Shown: positions 47,348 through 59,723 of the stretch, piece after piece
Numbering within the stretch: position 1 is the stretch's first letter
Layout of the letters: each line of letters begins with the position of its first letter
Assembly: GCA_022579005.1 (NCBI GenBank)
Contig: MU401632.1
Coordinates: forward strand, 17,305 to 81,304
Length of the DNA: 64,000 nt
From: Poronia punctata
Lineage: Eukaryota; Ascomycota; Sordariomycetes; Xylariales; Xylariaceae
Reading direction: 5' to 3'
The notes under the pieces: generated by a model
Databases searched by the model: none
Told to the model about the DNA's origin: nothing
The model's input: only the letters and a program-made list of their open reading frames with translations
Program-made: the position numbers and the translations under genes

Positions 47348-50300
47348 AACCTTCCTTCTAATTTTATTTTTTGTTTTTAGAATCCTTGGCTCTAATTAGC
47401 TAATTAACTAAAAGAACCTAATTTTTGCAGATCTTTATACTTTAATTAGCTTGCGTTAGTATATAGCAAAATTTGCTAATAATAAGACTATAAACGCTAT
47501 AGCGCCTAGCTATTATTTTTAAGCTATAGTTTATTAAGCAAACAAAGCTTGCTACTTTATTTATAGTAAACTTATAATATAAAAAAGTAAAAATTAATAG
47601 TAATTTTTTACTTTTAAAAATAATGTTTAAAAAAAACGCTATACTTTAAAATATTGTTTTTTAAAATATAATAATAAAATATTTTATAAAAGCTTAGCGC
47701 TTTATTAAAATATAAAAAAAAGTTTTTATAAAGCTAGTTAATGCTTTAAATAAATTTATAACTTTATTTAATAAGCTTAACTAAGTAATATAAAAGTAAG
47801 TAGCTTAAAACTTTATTAAAAAAGTTAGCTACTATTTAAATATAATAGTATTTATATATACTATAAAACTAATAATATTACTTAAACGTTTATAATTAAC
47901 TTATTATAGCAAAGCTTTAATAAAAGCTTTTAAATTAATTAAATTTTATATTATTATAGTTTACTTTATTATATTAGCTAGTAATATAGTACTTTAAAAA
48001 GTAGCAAAGCTTGCTAAATTTTTTACTTTTATAGCGTTTTTTAAAGCTTGCTTAAAGCTATTAAATATTAAAAATTTTAAAGTTTTAATTAAAATTACTT
48101 TTAAAAAATTAATTTATTAAAAAAAGCTTTATATAACTTATATAGCTTTTATTAAAAAACTAAAAATTTAGCTTATAAAAATTATTAACTTTTAATATAT
48201 TTAAACTAAATAAATAATTAAAATAATTAGCTTTATTATTTATAATAAGTTTATAAGTAATAAGTAAAAAGCTATTATTATAAAAGCTTTAGTAGCAAAA
48301 AAAATTAAACTATTAAAAAAATAAGTTATATACGTTATTAGCAGCGTGCTTATATTTTTTTTAATATTATATAGCAATAATTAATAAATATAACTACTAA
48401 ACTAATTAAAAAAAAGTAAAAGTATAAAAAAGCATAATTTAGTAAACGTATACTTTTTATATAAAAATATTAATATTATTATTACTATGCAAAACTAAAT
48501 TATATTTTTTAAGTATTTAATAAAAAGCTTTTAGCTATTTTTAACTAGCTAGCTAAGTAAGCAAATTAATAAAAAGCTTTTTATTATTAAGTATAAAAAA
48601 TAAAGCTTAAGTTACTAAAAGTTTTACTTAGCTTAGTACTATTTTAAAGCATACTATTACTATAATTATAGTAATAAAATAAACAAATATAAACTAAGTA
48701 AATATAAAAAACTATTATACTATATAAACTATTTTAGCTTTTACTAAGCTAGCTACTTAAACTATTTTACTAAGCTAAAAAAAGCAAGCTAATAAGTAAT
48801 AGCGCTATTAAAAAAATAGCTAGCTATAATATAAAAAGCTAATAATAAATAATATAAAAATAAAAATAAGCTGTTTATAATAGTAGTAAACTTAGCAAAC
48901 CTAGTATTTTTTAATTTAAATAAAAGTATTAGTGCTAGCATAAAATAGCTTAAACTAGCTTAAGTAAAAAAATAAAAAAAAGCAATATTAGCTAATGCTT
49001 AAGCGCTTATAACTACTTTTATAAGCTAGTATTAAATTTTTTAAAAAAATAATAACTAAAATAAAATAAATATAATAGTAAAAGTTTTAGCTAAAAAGTA
49101 AAATAATAATAAAGTGCTATAAAAAACTAACTTAAAAAAGTTAAACTTTTTAAACTTTTAAAAAAGCTAAAATAATAAAAATAATAAAAGCAATGCTAGC
49201 ACTGCTATAATAGCTATAAAAATAAAAATAATTATAAATAAAGTTACTAAATTATATACTAATAATACTAAAGCTATATTAAACTAGCAGCTTATATAAA
49301 TATATAATATAGCATTTTTATAACTTATGCTTATACTTAACTAGTTTAAACTAGTACTAAATGCTTAATAAAAAAAAATATAAGCTAGCTAAAATATTAA
49401 AAAATCTACATATTAAAGTTTATAACATATAAAGGTTTTAGCTAGTATATATAGCTTTTTTTTAAAAGTATTAAAAAGAAAATAAACGTTATAATAGTAT
49501 AAAAGCTATAAGTTTTTATACTTACTTATATATAAATATAAATATACTTAAAGTTTATTATATATACTTTTTTAAAACACTAAAACTTAAAAAAAACTAA
49601 ACTTTAAGTTATAATATATATAAAAAAAAAAGCAAGGCTAAAAGCTATACTATATAAGCTTATAGCTTTTAAAAACTTATTATAAATAAATATTAATAAG
49701 TTTGCTTTATTTAACTACTATAAAGCACTTTAAATAAAAAAAGTACTATAGTACTTATACTTACTAAAACTATTATAAAATTGCTTTATAGCTAAAAATG
49801 CTAATATAAAATATATAAACTAAAAGCTAAAGTTAGTTTTTAAAAAAAATAATAGTAAACTAGCTTTATAGTTTATTTAGTTTAGTATATTTTATATTAA
49901 GCAGCTTAAAATTGCTATATATAAAAATAGTTATATTATTAATTTACTTTTTTTTAATATATTATTTACTAATATAAACTTAGATTATAAGTATATATTA
50001 AGCTTTAACTATTACTTATTATAAGTTATACTTTTAAAAAAAAAAAGCTTTTATTAAAACAATATAAGTAAAAAATTAAAAAATTAAAGCTTAAAAAACT
50101 AGCTAACCTAGTAGTAAACATAGTACTTTTTTTTTAAATATTACTAACGCTAAAAACTTAAATAATATAAAAAGCGCAACAAAAAAGCTTGCAAGCATTT
50201 TAATTAAAGCAATTTAAATAATAAGCACTTAGTATAAAGTTAAAAAAAAGTTACTACCTTAGTAAACAAATATATATAAGCTAGCTTATAATAACTTAAA

Positions 50301-53300
50301 GCAAGCTAAAAAAGCCTAGTTAGCTAATAAAATAAAAAATAAAAATATAATAATAAAGTATAAGGCCTTTTTTATAATAGTTTAATAAGCTAAAAAAAGT
50401 ACTAAAACAAGCATATTAATAAAGTAAAAATAAATAAAAACCTATATGCGCTTATTAAATAGTATAAACTTAAAGCAAAGCTATAAATGCTTTTTTTAAA
50501 AAACTTAAATATAAAAAAGCTAATTAAGCAAAGCTTAAATAAAGCTTAGCACTTATATAAAAAAATACTTAAAAAATATAGCTTTAATAATAATTTTATA
50601 AATAATATGCTTTTAAAGTTAAAATACTTATTATAGTTTATAAAAATTACTTTAAAAAAAATAAACTGTTTTATATATAAAGTTAAGTTTACTTTTTTTA
50701 AAAAAAACAGCATTATAGCTAAAGTAGTAGTAGCTTACTAAGTATATATTAGTAAATATTATTAAGTTTTAAAAAAAAAAAAATTTTTATATAAGCTACT
50801 TTTTAAAAGCATAAAAAGTAGCGTAAGTAATAATAATTTTTTAGCTAAGTAAAATAGATTTTATAACATTTTAGTTATTTAAGCTTATAGTATTATTTTT
50901 TTATATTAGCAAAAAATATAAAAAATTAGTAGCTAAGTAAATAGTATAAGTTAGCTTATAAGCTAAGCTAATTAGCTTTTAATATATAAAAGCAATATTT
51001 ATAAAGTTAGCTATAAATCTAATTACTAGCTTTATATATAAAGTAAACTTAGCGTTAGTAAAAAAAAAAAAGTTATATTAATTATTTTAAACGTATAAAA
51101 AGCTTTTAATATATTATATAAGCAATAGCTACTATATTATATAATATTATAAAGTTAGCTACTTTAAGTAATAAAGCTAGCTAAAAACTTTTTTATAAAG
51201 TAGCGCTTATATATTAAGTTAAAAAAAAATATAATAAAAGTATAAAATTAAAAATGTAAAACTTTATAAAGCTTACTTTAGTTACTTATACTATATATGC
51301 TTTATATAGCTAAGCTACTAAATAAAAGCTTATATTAATAAAAATATGCTAATAATATAAGTATTTTTATAATTGCTAATACTATAAACAAAAGCATAAA
51401 AAAAGCTTAGCAAAAGGTTAAACATATTTTAAACTATAAAAAAAATAATAAAATCTTTTTTGCTTTAAAAAAAATAAAAATAATTTACTTTATAAAAAAA
51501 TGCAAAATTATAAACTTAAGCATTAATACTTTAGCTAAAACTATATATTTAATATTATTAAAGCTTTTAAAACAAAAAAAAATTATAGCATAAGCTTTAT
51601 AAAGGTTAAAGCTAGCGCTATAATAGCTTAAAGTTTAGCTAAATTAAAAACTATTTTTTAAACGTTATATAAAAAAAAAAGTAGTTATTAGCATATATAT
51701 TTTTAATTATATTAAAGTATTAGTAGCTATAAAAAAAAACTTTTAGCAGCAGTACTATATAAAATAATATAAACTGTACTAATACTATTATTACTTTATA
51801 GTAATAAAGTTTAGTATAAAAATAAAATAAAGCTAGCTTAGCATAAAGCTAGCAAACTTATAAAAATAAATATAAAAGTTAAAAGTTATATAAACTTAAT
51901 ATAATAAGCTATAGTTAAAGTAGCTAAAAAAGTGCTGCTAATATAAAAAACCTAACTTAACTTAATACTTTTTATAAATAATAAACTTTTTATAGTATAA
52001 CTAGTACTAAATAAAGTAAAGCTATATTTTATTTACTAAATATAAATAGTTTTAAAAAACTACTTTTTAGTAATAAAAGCAAAGCTAATTAAAATTAAGC
52101 AAAAATAAAAAATAAAGCAAATTTAACTTTTTATTATAAATATATAGCTTATAGCAAGTTTGCTGCTAGCTATAGCTTAGCTTATGCTATACTTACTACG
52201 CTACTTAGCTAAGTTATAAACTAACTTAATATATAAGCTTTTAAAAAAAAACGTAACTAAAATATTTTAAAAGTAATTTAATAAAAAATTAGTTTTTAAT
52301 ATTATAATATTTTTAAATAGCTTTAAAATTAGTAGTAATAAAGTTAGCTATAATTATATAGTTTATAAAAGCATAAAAAAAGTAGCAAAAAAAAGTAAAA
52401 GCTTAAATAATTACTTTAATATATTTAATGCTAAAAAAGTAAAGCTATTAAAAAGCTTATAAAAAGCTAAAAAGCTTTTTTTAAATTTAAATATAATAGT
52501 ATATATAAATAATATTGCTACGCTTTAGTATATATAAAAAAACGCGCTAAAAACCTTATAAGCAGTGTTTATTTAAATATACTAACTAATAAAATAAACT
52601 AAAGCTAAGCTAAAATAGTACTTTAAGCATATAAATATATAAAGTAATAAATAAGCAAATAAACTAGCAAAACAAGCTATAAAAGCAAAAAATCTTAATT
52701 TAAACTTTTTAAGCTTAATAGCATTTAGAATTAAAATAATAAAATAGTAAAAAATATAAAATTAAGCAACTACTTAGTAAAAAAACAACTTTTTATAAAC
52801 TATATAAAACAAAAAAAATATAAAAATAAAAAAGCTGCTTACTTATATAGCAGCTAAAATTAAATACTAACTTAAAAAATGCTTAAAAGCGTTAAGCATA
52901 CTTTAAACGCTACTTAATAAATACTTAGCTTGCTTATTAACTTATAAAAACTATAAGTAATATTATAATAAGTTTAAACATAAAAAAGCTAAAATATATT
53001 ATGCTTATAAAAAAAAAAAGTAATAAAATAGCAAAGTAAAGTTATTATAGCATATAGTACATTATAAAGCAATGCGCTACTTAAACTAAAACTAAAGCAT
53101 AATAATAAGCTATAAGCAAAAAACAGCTTGCTAATATATACATATAATAAAGCTTTTTAAAAAATATTAAATAAAGCAAAATACTAAGTATAGCTGCTAA
53201 AAAACTTAAATAAATTTTAAAAGTTTTATAAAGCTACTAAATACTTTACTAATATTTATTTTTTATTTAAAAAACAATAACTATGCTATATAAGCTAGCA

Positions 53301-53884
53301 TATTGCTTATAATAAAAAAAAAAAAAAAGAAAAAAAAAAGCTAAAGTATATAGTGCCCTAGCCCCTTTTTAAGTAAAATAATAATAAAAAATAAAAAGGC
53401 CGCCTAGAAAAAAAAAGCTTTTACTAAGAAAAAGGGAGTAATAAAAGGTAATAAAAACAAAAAAAAAAAAGAAGTAACGCTAAAAAAAAGAAAATAAAAA
53501 AAAAACAACAAAAATAATATATTTTTAGTAATAAAGGCAAGATTGTTAGCCTATAGCTAACAACTTTAAATACTCCTTTAAAGCTGTAATAATAAAGCTA
53601 GCGCAAAGCTAGCTTATAATAAAAAAGACTAAAGCAAAAACCAGAAAACAAAAAAACTATATATATAAAAAGCAACCTTAATAAAATATAATAAGTCTAA
53701 TGCTTTAAAAAAAAGTAGGCGTAAGCTAGTAAAAATTTATAAAGCTATAAGCTAAGTAAAGTTAGCATTGTTTTATTTAAGTTAGCTTATTATGTCCTAT
53801 ACCCTTTAAAAAGCCGGGATAGCTGCTACGTAGCTACCCCCTAAACGTTAAACACTATTAATCAATTAATTAATTAATTAATCA
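47348..53884. mobile_element. AT-rich, RIP-like mutated block, probably one decayed transposable element insertion
   Basis: 6,537 bp with very high A+T and no open frame of 60 codons on either strand. It is bounded by a perfect 15-bp direct repeat, as a target-site duplication would be. Remaining C and G sit mostly in ACT, AGT, AGCT, GCA and TGC contexts. Size and the 7-20 bp style of duplication would suit a non-LTR (LINE) retrotransposon; the ends show no terminal inverted repeat. No protein motif can be read, so the element class is inference. The last 550 bp (from about 53330) are less AT-pure, with runs such as GCCCTAGCCCC and CCGGGATAGC, and may be a younger or less mutated piece. Confidence 0.6.
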
Positions 53885-53899
53885 ACCTACTGCCCTGGC
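53885..53899. repeat. Right copy of the 15-bp direct repeat ACCTACTGCCCTGGC
   Basis: See the copy at 47333-47347. Preceded by a TTAA/TAAT run (about 53861-53882). Confidence 0.9.
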
Positions 53900-55329
53900 C
53901 CCTAACTACCCACTTTACGGGGAGGCAAACAAGACTGGATGAGATGGAATGTTGTTTGTTGATTTGCAACTACTTTATCTATCCCACGTGCCTGCCTAGA
54001 AGCCCAGGTGGGACGACGGGTAGAGTAAATTGAAGAGGCAGGAGTATATTCTCAGGCAGGTAGTCCTGGCCTATAGCAAACGGTTATACCATGGGGTATA
54101 AGGGCCACAGGCCCCCGTAACGACCATAACTCAATAAACTACAGTACGCGAGAGAGGCAGGAGTATCTCATGGCCAAGGTACAACCTTGTACACCACATT
54201 CAACAAAGTTCTTACTCATTGGTAATGTTCATGTTCCTTAACCATACCAACGCCTATATGATACACTGTCCCCAGACACTCTATAGCCTCAAGTTAAGCT
54301 TACCAGGGACAAGTAGTTGTAACTCAGCTACCAGTATTGTTACCCATTATCCAGACCTTACCATTTAACCTACTTTGGAGTCATGTGCTTCGGTAGTAGG
54401 TATGTCTGTAAGCATGGGCCTAGGCCGTAAAAGTCTAGTCACAGCAATGCTTGTCTCCAATGTGAATTAGTTCGTCGTTGGGAAGAAGGCTTTTTGGTCA
54501 TAGTAAATGCGGCTAGATAAGACGCGAAAAACAGCAAACATAGGCGTCCATCTAACATACCTTGATAGTAGTGTACACCGTTCTTGCAACATCCTAACCC
54601 GAATACAGTGGCTACACCACAATCAAACAGACCTGGCACTCCTGGGCAGGCCACTCAAGCCATTAGCCCTACTAGCAGGCAACGCAGGGTGCTGTTAGCA
54701 ACTGCAATATGCGGAATTTGGGTCACTGGAACAAAACGACAGCCATGTAGACCGATTTAGTCTACCTACCTACCTTAAGTATTAATCAAATCGCATATTA
54801 TCCCTTAGCAAGGCCTAGTAGGTGGGCTTGGCTTGCTGGTGCCAGATCTGCCCAGCATACTGCAAAATAATCTTATTTATTTTAAAACCCGGCGCTAGTA
54901 GAGGTAACTTATACGCACACTTAACATGTCTGGGACCATACTTACGAGTAGTACCAACATCTAAGTATGTCCATGTATAACTTTCTATACGCCAAGAATC
55001 AGAGCTTAGTAGGTAAGATGGATGTTACCTAACCGATATTTCAGGTATCAAGCATGTACGTATATGCAGGTAAAGCCTTCAAGGTTCTAGCACCAACATT
55101 TCATGTATGTCTTATGCAGGACAGTACCTAACAGCATTACTAAGTAGGTACTGATTTGCATCCCGCTGGCCTATACATATACAGGCGCTTCTACAATTAA
55201 AGTTAAGCACGGCCATTAGGTCAAGCCCCTCCATGTTTCCATTCTCACACGTGAAGTCGCCTCAGAATACAAGAGCCCAACAGCACCACCTACACCTCCT
55301 CACTTTTAAGTAGTGCCGCCCACACAGCT
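53900..55329. other. GC-normal intergenic region, left part of the island
   Basis: No gene seen; small open frames on both strands overlap without motif support. A 13-bp phrase (GAGGCAGGAGTAT) occurs twice, at 54035-54047 and 54154-54166. Confidence 0.5.
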
Positions 55330-56328
55330 ATGGCCACTAAGAATCAACTAGAAATCCTGTTTAGCCAAGAGGTGCTCCGCTTACGAGCCGAGTATGAGCA
55401 GCGTCGCGTCACCACCAACCTTTATCCTCCTGCTGGCCGCCCACATCTTGAACTAGACATCCAGCGGGGTGACAAGGATTCCGTGACATATTGGTTCGAG
55501 GATGGTACCAAGGATGGTCAGTGCGTACGCATCTTTGACGTACCCGGTACTCTCTCGGGGGATATCCTGCGGCTATACCGTAATCTTCCTCCCTTGTCAG
55601 GTCACTTCGAGATCGATGGCAATGATATACGTCCATTGGAGAGATGCTTGGATCATCCCGAGTTTATAGGGGACGACTCTGAGGATGTCAGCGTGCATGT
55701 TGCCCAGCTACCCCTGATCCAGGTCGACCCAGCAAAGCACTTTGTTAAGCAGTGCAAGTACCCAAGTGAGATAGAAAATCTCATCAAGTGCCAAGGCGGC
55801 TCTATACCAGGCCGTCCACTTTCCCCAAACATCGTGCAGCTTCTTGGCAGGTCTGCCGACGGAAAGCTCGTCTTCGAAAAGTTGTCCACTAGCGCTGTCA
55901 CCTTTAGTCGCGTCTCCTCCCTAGCCGTATACAAAAGCTGGATTTTACAACTTATTGATGCCCTGGATTGTCTTCACTCAGTCGATATCGTCCACCGGGA
56001 CTTACGGACCGACAACCTCCTCTTCTCAGATGATGGGTCGCGCCTGGTTGTCTGCGATCTTGAAAGCCACTGGGGAGAGCGATGGGCACCTGAGATTGCG
56101 GTCCAGGGTGGCCTGAATGACTCTGGATGGAGCCCTAGATCCGACATATATGATATCGGAAACTGCATCAAGGGCATGGTTTACGCGAATAACCCGGTGA
56201 CGCACTTCGTCGAATGGAATGTCCCAGCTCCGCTGCAGGCCATTGTCGAGGCCTGCATGCGTGAAAGCCCGGACCGTCGCCCATCCTTGGCTGAATTGCG
56301 TATTATGGTGAACAAGCTCGAGACGTAA
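55330..56328 (+). CDS. Orphan protein-kinase-like protein with HRDLRTDN loop and DLE in place of DFG
   Basis: Single exon, 332 aa. Residues 1-125 match no domain I know. From about 130 the protein reads as a small protein kinase: FVKQCKYPSEIENL (lysine K140 with helix-C acid near 147), hinge-like LVFEKL, catalytic loop HRDLRTDN (222-229), metal-binding Asp243 in CDLES where DFG is expected, APE (253-255), SDIYDIG (271-277) and the closing Arg in RRPS (317). No glycine-rich loop is obvious; GRSADGK near 173 lies in the wrong place. All catalytic residues appear present, so activity is possible despite DLE. It lies in a subtelomeric island between AT-rich blocks and converges with the 192-aa gene. 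Fungal subtelomeres often carry such solo kinase-like genes; substrate unknown. Confidence 0.82.
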   Translation: MATKNQLEILFSQEVLRLRAEYEQRRVTTNLYPPAGRPHLELDIQRGDKDSVTYWFEDGTKDGQCVRIFDVPGTLSGDILRLYRNLPPLSGHFEIDGNDIRPLERCLDHPEFIGDDSEDVSVHVAQLPLIQVDPAKHFVKQCKYPSEIENLIKCQGGSIPGRPLSPNIVQLLGRSADGKLVFEKLSTSAVTFSRVSSLAVYKSWILQLIDALDCLHSVDIVHRDLRTDNLLFSDDGSRLVVCDLESHWGERWAPEIAVQGGLNDSGWSPRSDIYDIGNCIKGMVYANNPVTHFVEWNVPAPLQAIVEACMRESPDRRPSLAELRIMVNKLET

Positions 56329-57271
56329 AAAATCTCTCCTACATCAAGGCTGAGAGGTTGGTGCATTGATGGCTATTTGAAGTTGGAGGCTATGGTATCT
56401 TTGATAAGGAAAGAGACTCCCCGGACTTGTTCAATAGCTTAATATACAGAAAATGCGGCATCTGCCGTATGATCATGGAAGTGCTATGTTACATAGACGT
56501 CAGCAGCCCGGTGCTAGATGAGAAGTGACCGGCTGTATTACAATTCTGCCACTGTTCGCTAGACACAGAAAACAAGGTTGTATATACATATATCCCTGCC
56601 GGCGATCTTTCCGTCAGGTTCTATGTTGTAGGTTAGCTCTCGCGCAACAAAAGAACGATATATGGGCCTTCGCATATATTCACCTGAGTCTTTCAACGTT
56701 TAGTTGGTTCAGAATATGGGCAAACGCATAGGCTAGTAAGAACAAGACCGCGTTGTGGAGTTCTCCAATTAGTTTGGATCGTATATATGACGGCTGATCT
56801 AGTTAGATAGAAACGACCGACTACATATTACTAGATGGAGAACCCGCGACATTTGGCTGGACCCTAGAAAACAGGAACAAACCGGGTGAATGATAGAAAT
56901 GCGTCTTATCGCAAGGTATGTGTATGTACACATAAGGAAGGGACTTTTGGCAGCAATCGGTAAGCATCAACAGTGTTATAGGCATTGTAGTAACTATTGT
57001 TTCTCTAGCAGACTTAAAGTCGCATAGGTAGGCTATCTTAGGCTTTCTGCCTCCTCATGAAGTATCGCGTTAGAATTAATAATGAGTGGCTATAATAGCA
57101 TAATACACCAGCTAGGTATTGTATTTAATCCTTTCTACACCGACGCTTCGAAGCCCCGTAGAGGAACGCAGACTCAGCCACCTAGCAGCGTGTGAGATCA
57201 GTCCTTTCTGTGGGATCGGGTTCCTTTAAGAATATCAAGTTAGCTTCAACTCGCGATTTCTGCTTGTATGG
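56329..57271. other. Intergenic, convergent 3' regions of the two island genes
   Basis: No gene found. A 68-codon frame at 56525-56731 has no supporting feature. Confidence 0.5.
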
Positions 57272-57850
57272 TTATTTACCCTTGTGCGTGGATCCGTTCC
57301 TGGTGGTACGTTGATCGCACCAGATACTGCAGCTCATGGTGACAGGATCGCCCCTGCCAAAGTCCCACGCCGTCTGAAGTGGCTCGCCAACCTTGTCATC
57401 CTCAGTAATCTCTCGCGTGAGATTCTTCCTGCCTTCCGTCCATTCAATAATGGGCTTTGTCTGCTTGTCGCCACCGATGTGATACAGTCCGAGGATATCG
57501 TGAAGATTGGCTTCCTTAACGATGCGCTGAAACTCCTCAATAAGCTCCATTGGGGGCTTCTCGGTCTCCCGCAATGTGAATTCATATGCTTTGCCGCTGG
57601 ACAACCAACGCTCAGGGTAGTAGGTTGGAGTGCTCCCCACCGGTTCTGGTTGAGAGACATTGCCTTTAGCTAGCATGATTTCACCCTCCGTAAGCTTGCA
57701 GTGAGCATGGACAAGACAGAGACCGAAGGCGTACTCATACTGGGCCAAGAGTGAAGCCAAGGCCCGCAGCATGACCTCACGATCAACGAACTGCTCGTCT
57801 GCCTCACCAAGAGAAGGGAGAGAGTTATAGATACTAGCAACTTGAGCCAT
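57272..57850 (-). CDS. Orphan 192-aa protein of unknown function
   Basis: Single exon, 192 aa, normal codon use. Start ATG at 57850, followed by MAQVASIYNSLPSLGEADEQ. No signal peptide, membrane segment or metal motif. The region FVDREVMLRALASLLAQYEYAFGLCLVHAHCKLTEGEIMLA looks like a conserved core; from memory, similar sequences recur as hypothetical proteins in ascomycetes, but I cannot name a family. The C-terminus ends in a charged segment (QRTTRNGSTHKGK). It converges with the kinase-like gene about 940 bp away; co-function is a guess. Confidence 0.7.
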   Translation of the reverse strand: MAQVASIYNSLPSLGEADEQFVDREVMLRALASLLAQYEYAFGLCLVHAHCKLTEGEIMLAKGNVSQPEPVGSTPTYYPERWLSSGKAYEFTLRETEKPPMELIEEFQRIVKEANLHDILGLYHIGGDKQTKPIIEWTEGRKNLTREITEDDKVGEPLQTAWDFGRGDPVTMSCSIWCDQRTTRNGSTHKGK

Positions 57851-59183
57851 TGTAAAGGAAGCTAGAAAGGAAGAAGATATTGAAGGTGTGTTATGCTGCG
57901 TATAGGGTGTACTGAATGAGGTTGATGTTTGTAGTGTTGATAAATAGTAAGAATTAAACTCTGGCGCCCTCCCTCGCTTTTATAAACACTTGATACAGCT
58001 GCCAGTGATGTGGATAAGTCATACCAGCCAGGCTAAAGCGGACCCGACCTTGCTGCGGGCCACTGCGGAAAGTGCCAACTTACTTTTAAGCATGTTGGTT
58101 TGGTTAGTTTAACGTAAGTAATATAACAGATGTTAGGTCTCATGCAGTGTTGATCGCGGGGTCAAACCGCAGGAGGTGAATTCTACATGGATGTAGAGGA
58201 CTCCTTCCGGCTTCATAAGGTGGCCCTTTACAGTCTTAGATGGCTTTACAGGTATCTAGTAAGATACTGTGTAAGTGTACATGGTAGATAGTTTAGTTGA
58301 CTTGGTTGTTGGACCGTCACATGGTTCCTGTATTAATTCGTAAGGGCTATGCTAGATCTGCTGTCGGGTCTGTACTGCGTCTGCTGTTATGCAGTGGCAG
58401 GCGGCTGCAAGCACTTGGAATTCAGTCCGACCGGTAAACTTCCGGACCCCTAAGTACCCTTTGCCTTTGCCTTTGCCTTTGCCTTTGCCTTTGCCTTTAA
58501 CCTTTTACCTTTGACCTTTGACCTTTGACTCTTAAAATAATCAAGGTTGATTGGCAATGTGCGCATCTTTAAGCTACCTAGTACTCCTATTATAGGTAAT
58601 AGATACATAGGTAACATAAGTACCTAGGTTAGGACCTAATACGGGCGCCGGGCGTCATAGGACCAAGCAGGACATTGACGTACAGTTTGGCAGAGGGATT
58701 ATTTACACCGTGTTTCAGGCGTTGACAACCGTCTGCTACTGCACAACAGTAGACGCAGTACAGGTCCAACAGCAGATCAGGCACAGCCTATTAGTAATCT
58801 ATTGCTAGGACATGATAGTGTTAGCTGCAATGCAACTTGTTGTTAGATGCAAGAATGCAATGTTATACATAGAGCCCCTGTGCTTAGGTAGCTGTAACAA
58901 TCAGGTGTTGGTGATGTCTATTTAGTAGTTGCATGTGCTCCTTAGGCGCGTGATGTAAAGAAAAACACTGATCAACAGCAAAAGGTAGTTTAAGGTTAGA
59001 GGATTTTCCTTGTTATCTGCACATCTTGGTCTTTTGGCCTAACTGGTTCCACGTATTGCTCTATAAAGGATTAGAAGACAAAGGACCTTTAATGCCCAAG
59101 TTTACAAGGGAGATGGTGTTCCTGTTTTGTCTGCTATGACTATAACCATTTTGCTATGTTGTATTGTTCCTGTTTTCTATAGT
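57851..59183. other. Right part of the GC-normal island
   Basis: No gene. Upstream region of the 192-aa gene; contains the CCTTTG repeat array at 58458-58531 and TAGGTA-type short repeats near 58595-58640. Confidence 0.5.
58458..58531 (+). repeat. Tandem array (CCTTTG)n grading into (CCTTTGA)n
   Basis: Seven six-base CCTTTG-type units, then an imperfect unit, then 7-base CCTTTGA units. The change in unit length happens within the array. Confidence 0.9.
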
Positions 59184-59453
59184 GCGATAAAATTGAAGAT
59201 TTCCAAAGATCACTTTAACTTTATACTAAAAGAGGTCTAGCTAGAGTAAACGCATTAACTAGGTTTTAAGGGCTTTTTATTAATTATAACTTTATAAAGG
59301 TATTCTAAAAAACATAACTTAATATATTGTATATATAATAAATAGCTAGGTATTTAGGTTTAAAAAGTAACGCAAAAATAATAGCTATATATATAAAAAT
59401 AAAAATTAAGCTAGCCTTTTTTAGTTTTATCTGTTTAAACGCAAAAGCTTTAC
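59184..59453 (+). repeat. Left arm of the fold-back element
   Basis: Pairs with 59724-60080. It keeps more C and G near its outer end (TCTAGCTAGAG, ACGCATTAAC) than the right arm does. Confidence 0.75.
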
Positions 59454-59723
59454 TAGGGTCTAGAAAAACATCGCTACCCCCTTATACTACCTTTGCATTT
59501 AAGCAATACATCATAGCTACATTTGCTACAGCAAAACAATATAAAAAAATACGCTCCCTCTTTAAAATTCTCTGCCTTTTTTAACTACCTATTTATTTTA
59601 ACATATATATTAAATGTATATAAATACTTCTAACATAAAGCAAAATAGTAGAAAAATTATGTACTTTGCCTTAGCATACATAATTAGTTAATATCTATAA
59701 GATCAATGTACCCTTAGCAAGAG

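Noticed and set aside
47348..53884. Centromere or origin as an explanation for the AT-rich block
   Set aside because: It lies about 10-17 kb from a telomere and the flanking 15-bp repeat favours an insertion; nothing positively supports the alternative.
54035..54166. 13-bp phrase GAGGCAGGAGTAT repeated twice
   Set aside because: Too short and isolated to interpret; kept only as a note.
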